Positions 1-5,420 of a stretch of DNA of 5,434 nt are shown in pieces. The first letter of the stretch is position 1. The number at the start of each line of letters is the position of its first letter. The translations under genes and the position numbers were made by a program. The notes under the pieces were generated by a model. It worked only from the letters and a program-made list of their open reading frames with translations, was not told where the DNA came from and searched no databases. Source of the DNA: Candidatus Kapaibacterium sp. (GTDB lineage: Bacteria; Bacteroidota; Ignavibacteria; Kapaibacteriales; UBA2268); NCBI GenBank assembly GCA_938038165.1, contig CALHRB010000372.1, forward strand, positions 1 through 5,434, written 5' to 3'.

Positions 1-1330
1 GGACATCACCACCTCTTGCTTTTGAAACAGGTGTTTTTTCATATCCTTCACCATAAATCCTTTCACCAGAAATGGATGCAAAACTTATTCCAAATGCTAT
101 TACAAAAGACAAAGTAAATTTTATCCGATTTACGACTTTAGGAGGACCGAGATAGACCATATTTGTATCAAATTTTGGTACAATTAATTTTCCTTCCTCA
201 TCTTCGAAGGGCCTTTTCTCCCATACTTTGTAATTTTCAACAAAATAGAAGAACATTAGCATAGCAAAAGCAACAACACCGGCAGAGATTGATAGTTCCA
301 TCCATGAGGGAAAATAGAAAGAGCCTATTGAGGTTAAATTATTTAAATGAGTAAGTCCGCCAACATTTAACCTGTTGAATACAACGCCGACAACTCCTAT
401 TAATGCGGCAAAATAAAGCAAATTAATATTTTTTCTGCAAGACGGATTCAAAAAAACTACAAAAGGAATAAAGGCAGAAAGGGTCATTTCTAACCAGAAA
501 AGATAAGTTCCCCAATTTTCTTGAAATAAGAATAACCCAGCACCACGATAGACGATGTCAGCAAATCTAAAGATAATATAAACACCGAGCATAATTGAAG
601 CATATTGACTCAATTTTTTCAGTATATTACTTTCATATTCCTTGTTATACAGAAAGCTGGAAGTCATGCTTTCGACTATGACCATCATCAAACCAAGACA
701 TATCGCAGACACAAAGAAAATCAACGGAATGATTGGACTCCACCATCATGGATGCAATCTATAAGGCATCGCTAAAAACAAACTTCCTAAAGATGATTGA
801 TTTAAAGTTGAAAGCATAATTCCAAGTATAACAAGAGGAATCCTTACCTTAAAAAGTGCTTTATGAATCTTGTTTAGTAAACTTAAATTTGGGAACCTTT
901 CGAATACCACTGGCATAAATTCTAAGAAAAGAACTGTTAGGTATAACATTACACACCAACCAACTTCGAAGAGAGGTGAATGAGGATTCCAGAAAATAAG
1001 CATATGCCAAATGTTCCAAGGAAGCCCTAAGTCAAAAAGAAGCCCAATCACTTCAGCAACATACCCTAAAAATGCAGTCAATATTGCTGCACGCGAAATT
1101 GAATGGAACTCTTTTACCCCGAATATGTAGTTAAATGCAGCTATGACAAAACCTCCTGCAGCGAGAGCTACTCCGCCCATAACATCAAAACCAATCCAAA
1201 ATCCCCAAGGCGTATTATCTGTTAGATTTGTCGTTGCTCCTAAACCGAAAATAAATCGTGTTATAGCAACTGATGCGGCAATACCTAAAATTATCCAGAG
1301 TATTAATTTAGTTTTGTCTATCTTCTTCAT
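1..1330 (-). pseudogene. NrfD/HybB/HmcC-like quinone-reacting membrane subunit, interrupted by in-frame TGA, 3' end beyond window
   Basis: This is the polytopic membrane subunit of an Hmc/Dsr/Hyb-type redox complex, the family that exchanges electrons between menaquinone and an iron-sulfur partner. I start it at the ATG 1328-1330 (MKKIDKTK), which has AGGA-type ribosome-binding sequence just upstream and overlaps the end of the iron-sulfur gene by 23 bp. Residues 1-194 (1330-749) hold about five membrane segments, with family-like stretches such as NTPWGFWIGFDVMGGVALA and LNQSSLGSLFLAMPYRLHP. A TGA at 746-748 then interrupts the frame. The same frame continues without another stop to the left edge, about 248 more codons, beginning WWSPIIPLIFFVSAI, with five or six more membrane segments. 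The usual family motif is roughly LHPLW, so TGA probably replaces a Leu codon (TTA or TTG). The gene is either a nonsense mutant or carries a sequence error. If the stop is real, the 194-residue product lacks half its helices and should be non-functional. Confidence 0.85.
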
Positions 1331-2126
1331 TTTCCTTTTCCTTTTTTTCCTTTTCAATTTTTTGTCTTCTTTTAACAACCCAATAGATGCCAGACATAAT
1401 AGCTCCCATCCCAACAAAAGCAAATGGAACTGAACTCATTGCCCATTTGGTCAGCTGAGGATAAGGAGAGTCAAAGTCGGGTTCGCCAACTAAATTGAGT
1501 CCTTTTTCGATTCTGTTATTATAATACAGGAGGAAATCAAGTGGGCAATCCTTGGAAGTAATATACAAAACATTTGTGCCGCCGACTTCTGTTTCTCCGT
1601 AGATTATGTCGGAATAGAGATTTGGATTTTCGCTAATTCTCCGATGTGCTTCCTGAATTAGAAAATCTCTCTCTCCAAAAATTGTTGCTCCTGTCGGACA
1701 ATTTTTTGTGCAAGCAGGCTGATCTATTTTTCCGGAAATTAAATTATCATAGCAGAGAATACATTTACGAATATATGGAACGGCACTATCCCAATCATAT
1801 CGAGGAATTCCATAGGGACACGCCATCATACAGTATCTGCAACCAAGGCATTTGTTGCTGTCATAAACAACTGCACCCAATTCAGTTTTGTGTAAAGCAC
1901 CTACGGGACACGCTGCAGCACATGCAGGCTCATTGCAATGTCTGCATTGCTTTCTGACAAAAAAGTCTTGTTTTCGTAATACTGATGTCCAATTTCTTGA
2001 GGAGAGACCATCATTTTTCTGCCATTCCCTTGGTTTATCGGGTGGTAAGTTATTTATCATTTTACAAGCGGTAACGCATTGAGTGCAACCAATACACTTT
2101 GTAATATCAGTCAGAATAGCTTTCAT
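1308..2126 (-). CDS. Membrane-anchored 4x[4Fe-4S] ferredoxin-like subunit (HybA/HmcB/DsrO-like)
   Basis: This 272-residue electron-transfer subunit should relay electrons between the NrfD-like quinone subunit and the rest of the complex. Sixteen cysteines fall in four groups, enough for four [4Fe-4S] clusters: C11/C14/C17/C21, C61/C64/C69/C73, C93/C96/C99/C103 and C122/C125/C139/C143. This is the HybA/HmcB/DsrO/NrfC layout. Residues 228-251 form one hydrophobic segment, followed by a highly charged tail (KRRQKIEKEKKEKENEEDRQN minus the last residue or so). The ATG overlaps the cytochrome gene's TGA as ATGA and has a strong GGAGGGG site upstream. An in-frame TGA only 11 codons before the ATG leaves no room for a Tat or Sec signal. 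The 3' end overlaps the NrfD-like start, as expected of coupled subunits. The gene is intact, and the family assignment is secure. The exact complex (Hmc, Hme, Dsr or Hyb type) is less certain. Confidence 0.92.
   Translation of the reverse strand: MKAILTDITKCIGCTQCVTACKMINNLPPDKPREWQKNDGLSSRNWTSVLRKQDFFVRKQCRHCNEPACAAACPVGALHKTELGAVVYDSNKCLGCRYCMMACPYGIPRYDWDSAVPYIRKCILCYDNLISGKIDQPACTKNCPTGATIFGERDFLIQEAHRRISENPNLYSDIIYGETEVGGTNVLYITSKDCPLDFLLYYNNRIEKGLNLVGEPDFDSPYPQLTKWAMSSVPFAFVGMGAIMSGIYWVVKRRQKIEKEKKEKENEEDRQN
1334..1343 (-). promoter_or_regulatory. Shine-Dalgarno region for the NrfD-like subunit
   Basis: The purine-rich stretch AAAGGAAAAGG ends four bases before the ATG at 1328-1330, with the better-spaced GG pair at 1340-1341. 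It decides the NrfD-like start inside the 3' end of the iron-sulfur gene and rules out longer in-frame starts, which would add a run of Lys/Arg translated from the partner's tail. Confidence 0.55.
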
Positions 2127-2830
2127 AATTTTCTCCCCTCCTTTCTTAGGATTTTTTCAACTTTTTCTCCTGCTTGGGGAACAAATTTCCATGATCGAGC
2201 CGTTATCCATTGACTTAATGGCAAAAGAACACAATGGGCAATTTTAGTAAATGGCAATAAAATAAAGATAATATTGCCGGATAAAATATTAACAATCATG
2301 TAGAATTTGTAAGTTTCAGGTTGAAGAGTAAGGCTTCCTGCTATCCACCCAGTAATAAATGGAATAATTAAAAGCAGGGGCCAGAGAAGATCCTGCTTTC
2401 TGCTTATAAACTTTGATTTTCTATCGGATGCCCTTAAGGTAACCAATATTATTCCAGCAACGATTGTTAATATTGTAAGATTGTCAGCCCAATTTTTCGA
2501 AAGAGAGAGACCAATCCAACTAAAAGCGATAGAATTACTAAAAAGTAAAGCATGATCGAAAAGAAAAATTGGCGTGATTAAAAGTCCTATATGAAATAAG
2601 ATAGAAACCAGCGAATAAACCGGTTTTGTTCGAAAAGCCCTTATAGGAAATATGTATCCAAAAGTCAGTTTTTTAACATAATTCATTGGCAAATCTTTAT
2701 CCTTTGCTTTCGATTTTGCCTCAAAACCCTTGACCAAGGATAAAATAAATATCCTTAAAAGACCTAATATCATAATGGCAAAGGAAAATCTAAAAAAAGG
2801 TCCTTTTAAAAAATCAAGAAAACTATCCAT
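2123..2830 (-). CDS. NarI/HmcE/DsrM-like b-type cytochrome membrane subunit
   Basis: This intact 235-residue integral membrane protein has about five hydrophobic segments (near 13-33, 72-98, 115-133, 148-168 and 176-200). It resembles the gamma subunit of respiratory nitrate reductase and its relatives HmcE, TmcC and DsrM, which bind b-type heme and sit beside an HdrD-like partner. Candidate heme ligands inside or at the edge of helices are H80 (ILFHIGLL), H93 (LFDHALL) and H199 (KIAHCVLL). The ATG at 2828-2830 follows the HdrD-like stop by 10 bp, with AAAAGG six bases upstream that overlaps that stop. The gene ends in a TGA sharing bases with the next ATG. Its place between the CCG protein and the iron-sulfur/NrfD pair fits a role linking cytoplasmic HdrD-like chemistry to the membrane. 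It is not a true NarI, because no nitrate reductase genes are present. Confidence in the family is good. Confidence 0.88.
   Translation of the reverse strand: MDSFLDFLKGPFFRFSFAIMILGLLRIFILSLVKGFEAKSKAKDKDLPMNYVKKLTFGYIFPIRAFRTKPVYSLVSILFHIGLLITPIFLFDHALLFSNSIAFSWIGLSLSKNWADNLTILTIVAGIILVTLRASDRKSKFISRKQDLLWPLLLIIPFITGWIAGSLTLQPETYKFYMIVNILSGNIIFILLPFTKIAHCVLLPLSQWITARSWKFVPQAGEKVEKILRKEGRKL
2133..2142 (-). promoter_or_regulatory. Strong Shine-Dalgarno for the iron-sulfur subunit
   Basis: AGGAGGGGAG lies six bases before the ATG at 2124-2126, inside the last codons of the cytochrome gene. Together with the ATGA stop/start overlap it fixes the start and indicates coupled translation of the two subunits. 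Confidence 0.75.
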
Positions 2831-2836
2831 GATTAA

Positions 2837-2842
2837 CCTTTT
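2837..2842 (-). promoter_or_regulatory. Shine-Dalgarno for the NarI-like cytochrome, overlapping the upstream stop codon
   Basis: AAAAGG is placed six bases before the ATG at 2828-2830 and shares bases with the TAA of the HdrD-like gene. It supports this start and suggests the cytochrome was translated in step with the now broken first gene. Confidence 0.6.
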
Positions 2843-3823
2843 AAATAATTATTGCCTTTAAAATTAAATCGTGAAGCCCGAGAAGTTCTCCATCAACATT
2901 ATTATCTTCCATTGTCTCCCGGATTTGTTTCTTGCAGTTAGCACAAGGTGCGACAACGTAATGAGCACCGGTTTTTCGAATTTGTTCTGCTTTTTTCTGT
3001 CCGGAGACCAATGTTCTGTATTTTCTTATTTCATCAATAGACACAGTTCCTCCACCACCTCCGCAACAATAGTTTTCTTGTCCTGAAGGTGTCATTTCAA
3101 CATAATTTTTACAAAAAGTTTTAAGAATCTCTCGAGGCTCCCGAACAATCCAACCCTGTCGTGATATATTGCAGGGGTCGTGATAAGTTACTTTTTCTGT
3201 TATCTTGTTTGGGTCTAATTTGATCCTTCCTTCACTAAGCAGTTTATGAGTGAGTTGAATGATATTAACAAGTAGGGGAGCATTCCCATTTTTCCAATTT
3301 GTTTTCAAGAAAGTTGCGCTTCTTGTGGCATGACCGCATTCACCAATCAAAATCTTCTTAGCATTTAACCTGTAATATTCTTCCTCAATTTTTGCAAGGA
3401 CTCACTCAAGGACTAAGTCACTATAGAAAAGACCATAGTTTATAGCATCATAGTATTTAGAAGAAAAATAGTCCAGCTAACTCCGGCAGCATTCAAAACT
3501 GCTGCTATTCCCATTAAGGTTTCGGCTTCCATCAGGTAGTCTGAAACTGGTGCAAAGAAAAGATATTCAGCATCTGGGACGTCAATTGGAAACTTAATTT
3601 CTTTGCCAAGCATTTCCATTGGCTCCTCTTCCAGAAATTCGAGAGAATCTTTCAATGCGATAAATGGTATTGCAGAAGTGTTTCCAGTTTCTCCTTGGTG
3701 TTGTTCCCTTGTCGAAATGACCAAAGCTCTGGGAGTTAGATTCATTTCAGCAAGAATATACCTAGCCAAATGAGTAAGTAATCCGTGGTCTATCCCTGAA
3801 GGACATTCAAGAACGCATTTTGG
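2841..3823 (-). pseudogene. HdrD/HmcF/DsrK-like CCG-domain iron-sulfur protein: 5'-truncated, frameshifted and with in-frame TGA
   Basis: This is the cytoplasmic catalytic-type subunit of the complex, related to heterodisulfide reductase HdrD, HmcF and DsrK. About 330 codons remain, probably two thirds of a normal gene. Reading from the broken end: half of a [4Fe-4S] motif (KCVLECPSG, 3820 downward) without the two upstream cysteines; a linker with FFAPVSDYLMEAETLMGIA and NAAGVSWT; then a shift of frame at the A-run 3464-3468 (T-run in the coding strand). One extra base restores SSKYYDAINYGLFYSDLVLE. A TGA at 3402-3404 follows, then VLAKIEEEYYRLNAKKILIGECGHA. The last part, with DPCN, CCGGGGG and APCANCKK, is a complete CCG domain (C...CCG...CxxC) ending in TAA at 2841-2843. 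With three separate lesions no full protein can be made. The 2841-3350 piece could only start at weak codons such as the TTG at 3348-3350. No promoter or true start is visible. Confidence 0.87.
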
Positions 3824-3828
3824 TAATG
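3815..3828. other. Breakpoint joining two 5'-truncated genes head to head
   Basis: Minus-strand homology to the CCG protein runs up to the Lys codon 3818-3820. The next expected cysteine of its [4Fe-4S] motif would fall at codon 3824-3826 but reads Leu. Plus-strand homology to a response regulator begins at about 3820-3826 (LVMPKHSG), and the phosphoacceptor Asp position, codon 3817-3819, reads Ile. Both homologies therefore end within a few bases of each other. This marks a recombination junction or a sequence-assembly or amplification chimera. No inverted repeat, insertion sequence or target duplication is visible at the point. Confidence 0.7.
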
Positions 3829-4254
3829 CCAAAGCATTCGGGAATAAAATTTTATAGAGACATCAAAAAAAAGAAGGAATGGTCAAAGATACCCGTATTA
3901 ATTGTTACAGGGCATGCAAGAGATGACCTTAGAAAAGCAGACTTCGACGCACTCATTATGCAGGGACCCGGTGTTTACCTTGAAAAACCCGTTAAACCAA
4001 ATAATTATGTTGCTACAATATGTCAGATGCTGGGCATTGAATCACCTGTTGAAATTCAGGAAGAAAGCGAACTCGACGCAGACAAATTAAGGGATGAATT
4101 GTTAAAAAATTTATCAACTGCGGATACTGAAGCATTACAAAAAGCGCTTGATGCCCTGAAAAGAGCTAAAAGGAAAGATATTGTTTTGGTATTTCTACCT
4201 GTTGTTTGGATTGTTGTTGTTTTTGAAACACAATTTCAAGTGTCTCTAATATAA
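3820..4254 (+). pseudogene. Response-regulator receiver domain, 3' fragment without the phosphoacceptor half
   Basis: The reading frame from 3820 encodes the second half of a CheY-like receiver domain. Visible landmarks are MPKHSG after the missing Asp, the switch Thr in VLIVTGHA (residue 30 of the fragment) and the conserved Lys in YLEKPVKP (residue 56). A charged, helical extension follows (DADKLRDELLKNL, TEALQKALDALKRAKRK). The N-terminal acidic pair and the phosphoacceptor Asp are absent, because the sequence upstream of about 3820 belongs to the CCG gene on the other strand. The last 25 residues (from DIVLVFLP) turn abruptly hydrophobic, which is odd for such a tail. A response regulator, Rrf1, is encoded next to the hmc operon in Desulfovibrio, so this could be a former neighbour, though here it lies on the opposite strand. 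As it stands it cannot be phosphorylated. Confidence 0.85.
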
Positions 4255-4263
4255 TTTTTTTTT
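4225..4263 (+). terminator. Weak candidate intrinsic terminator after the response-regulator fragment
   Basis: GAAACAC (4225-4231) and GTGTCTC (4240-4246) can form a seven-pair stem with one mismatch and an eight-base loop. Eight bases later there is a run of nine T (4255-4263). The stem lies inside the last codons of the fragment. The weak stem and the gap before the T-run keep this tentative. Confidence 0.28.
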
Positions 4264-4446
4264 CTTTATTCACCCGTCTCAGAAAAATAAAAAGAGAATA
4301 CGCTATTTTGTGACTTAGACATATCAAACAGATTTTGATCCAAACAACAAAGATATTACATTAAGATAAGAAAAAAAAGAGTATAAATAACTCTGAATAA
4401 ATATTTTTCATAAGATATTTAACACTGGATTAAAGGAAGAAACTTG
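4255..4446. other. Non-coding gap between the response-regulator fragment and tRNA-Arg
   Basis: About 190 bp of very AT-rich sequence. I see no gene, no integrase remnant and no copy of the tRNA 3' end. The only structure of note is the small hairpin near 4378-4394, listed separately as a possible terminator for the tRNA unit. A 12-base inverted repeat (4200-4211 with 4338-4349) spans the left edge and may be chance. Confidence 0.6.
4370..4394 (-). terminator. Candidate intrinsic terminator downstream of tRNA-Arg
   Basis: On the minus strand AGAGT and ACTCT (4394-4390 and 4382-4378) pair around a seven-base loop, directly followed by a run of eight or nine T (from 4377 down). It lies about 50 bases past the 3' end of the tRNA, where the ybeY-smg-tRNA transcript would be expected to stop. 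The stem is short and GC-poor, so the support is mainly its position and the T-run. Confidence 0.4.
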
Positions 4447-4520
4447 CGGTCCCGAGAGGACTCGAACCTCCGACACCCAGTTTAGGAAACTGGTGTTCTA
4501 TCCAGCTGAACTACGGAACC
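4447..4520 (-). tRNA. tRNA-Arg (anticodon CCT)
   Basis: A complete 74-base cloverleaf can be folded by eye. The acceptor arm pairs GGTTCCG with CGGGACC (one T-G wobble). The D arm contains GTTCAGCTGGATAGAAC. The anticodon stem CCAGT/ACTGG encloses the loop TTCCTAA, which gives anticodon CCT for AGG codons. The T arm is GGAGG-TTCGAGT-CCTCT. The discriminator base is G and CCA is not encoded. The gene begins only 3 nt after the smg stop codon on the same strand, so it is probably cut from the ybeY-smg transcript. Its 3' end points toward the rearranged region at lower coordinates. tRNA 3' ends are common integration sites, but no att repeat is visible here. Confidence 0.96.
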
Positions 4521-4523
4521 TTT

Positions 4524-4985
4524 TTAATTGATTGTGTCGTTGCCTTGAAGCATGATTCTGCTTCCAAAGGGATTGATGCTCGGTTGTATATTGAATATGC
4601 TATTAGCAACAAAATGTTTGATATATTCTGAGTTTAACTGCCTTGTGCCCATAAAAACTGCTTTTTCAATAAGAGTTTCGATATGCTCGTTTGTCAGCAA
4701 GCCAAGCGAGTTTAACTGGATTATTTCTCCCCAGGCTTCGTTTGTAAATAAATCTCTTTCAGCATCGTGGAGCAATCTGAAGGAATTAGGGTCAGAAGTG
4801 TTTTCAACGCTTAAGTATTTTTCGGAAAACTCCATTCTGTCAACAAGCCAACTCAGTGCTGTAGAAATTTCAGCATTTGTATAACCCAAAGTATGGAGTT
4901 CTTCAATATCAATATCACCAATTGTTCGGTTGTTTTTCAACTCCGAAATAACATATACAATTATTTCAATTATTCGTTCGTACAT
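4524..4985 (-). CDS. smg: Smg / DUF494 family protein
   Basis: This 153-residue soluble protein is close to the family's usual length of about 155-160. The recognisable parts are the N-terminal segment MYERIIEIIVYVISE, the GYTNAEISTALSWLVDRM stretch that matches the family's D/E-I-x-x-A-L-x-W-L helix, the SFRLLHDAERDLF region, and a leucine-rich C-terminal half. The biochemical role of Smg is not established. In proteobacteria the gene often lies near topA/dprA, and I know of no proven activity. Here its ATG follows the ybeY stop with no gap (TAA then ATG), and tRNA-Arg begins 3 nt after its own stop, so the three are probably co-transcribed. No clear Shine-Dalgarno sequence precedes the ATG, which suggests translation coupled to ybeY. 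Family membership is judged from remembered sequence pattern. Confidence 0.78.
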   Translation of the reverse strand: MYERIIEIIVYVISELKNNRTIGDIDIEELHTLGYTNAEISTALSWLVDRMEFSEKYLSVENTSDPNSFRLLHDAERDLFTNEAWGEIIQLNSLGLLTNEHIETLIEKAVFMGTRQLNSEYIKHFVANSIFNIQPSINPFGSRIMLQGNDTIN

Positions 4986-5420
4986 TTAATTTTGCTCATT
5001 TCGGGTATTTATTTTAAATAAAATTTTATCTTCTATTTTTTGCATTTCAGCTTTTTTCTGTTTAGTATTGTCGTCAAATCCTAATAAATGCAACGTTCCG
5101 TGAATAGCCAGCCTTGATAATTCGTTTGTTAAAGAAACCTTATATTCTTTAGCTTGACTTATTGCTGTATCAACGCTTATATAAATTTCTCCTTCTAATT
5201 TTTCATCATCTAATCGGAACGCTAAAACGTCCGTTTCATAATTATGATTTAAATACTTTTTATTTAATTCTTTAACGCTAATCTTATCGGTCAAAATTAA
5301 ATTAATATTAGCATTATTTTCTTTAAAATTCTCTAAAGTTGTTATTACAGCTTTTACAATTGTTTTAATTCTTAAAAATTTTTTCTTATGATTTTTAAAA
5401 ATATTTATATTGAATTTCAA
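4986..5420 (-). CDS. ybeY: YbeY, endoribonuclease for 16S rRNA maturation
   Basis: This 144-residue protein is the UPF0054/YbeY metalloenzyme, which acts in 16S rRNA 3'-end processing and ribosome quality control in the cytoplasm. It carries the family's TDVLAF motif (63-68; usually TDVLSF) and the zinc-site motif HGTLHLLGFDD (107-117), with H107 and H111 as ligands. The third ligand position is Asp117 in place of the common His. I recall Asp at this position in Bacteroidetes-type enzymes, so I read it as a lineage trait and not damage. The start is a TTG at 5418-5420. An in-frame TAA two codons upstream (5424-5426) rules out a longer protein, and the next in-frame ATG would remove much of the domain. 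smg begins directly after its stop. The promoter lies beyond the right edge. Confidence 0.93.
   Translation of the reverse strand: MKFNINIFKNHKKKFLRIKTIVKAVITTLENFKENNANINLILTDKISVKELNKKYLNHNYETDVLAFRLDDEKLEGEIYISVDTAISQAKEYKVSLTNELSRLAIHGTLHLLGFDDNTKQKKAEMQKIEDKILFKINTRNEQN

Noticed and set aside
1143..2082. Plus-strand open frames at 1143-1433, 1646-1957 and 1888-2082
   Set aside because: They lie antisense to the well-supported iron-sulfur and NrfD-like genes, have no family-like motifs and no translation signals.
2871..3086. Plus-strand open frame of 71 codons
   Set aside because: It is antisense to the CCG domain of the HdrD-like gene, and its Ser/Thr-rich text mirrors the Gly-rich CCGGGGG region.
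746..3404. Genetic code with TGA read as an amino acid (Gly, Trp) to explain both in-frame TGA codons
   Set aside because: TGA serves as a stop in the intact cytochrome gene, overlapping the next start as ATGA. TGG is used normally for Trp, and the two TGA sites correspond to different expected residues.
3902..4090. Second plus-strand frame inside the response-regulator fragment
   Set aside because: It is a frame-shifted shadow of the receiver domain without recognisable motifs.
3412..4318. Shared GTGACTTAG between the minus strand near 3412-3421 and the plus strand near 4310-4318
   Set aside because: Nine bases in an AT-rich window is within chance, and the flanks do not match.
4200..4349. 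12-base inverted repeat (TGTTGTTTGGAT at 4200-4211, its complement at 4338-4349) as ends of a small mobile element
   Set aside because: It is short, low in complexity, has no target duplication, and encloses nothing but the fragment's tail and AT-rich spacer.
4552..4884. Plus-strand open frame of 110 codons opposite smg
   Set aside because: smg on the minus strand shows clear family features and exact packing with its neighbours; the opposite frame has none.
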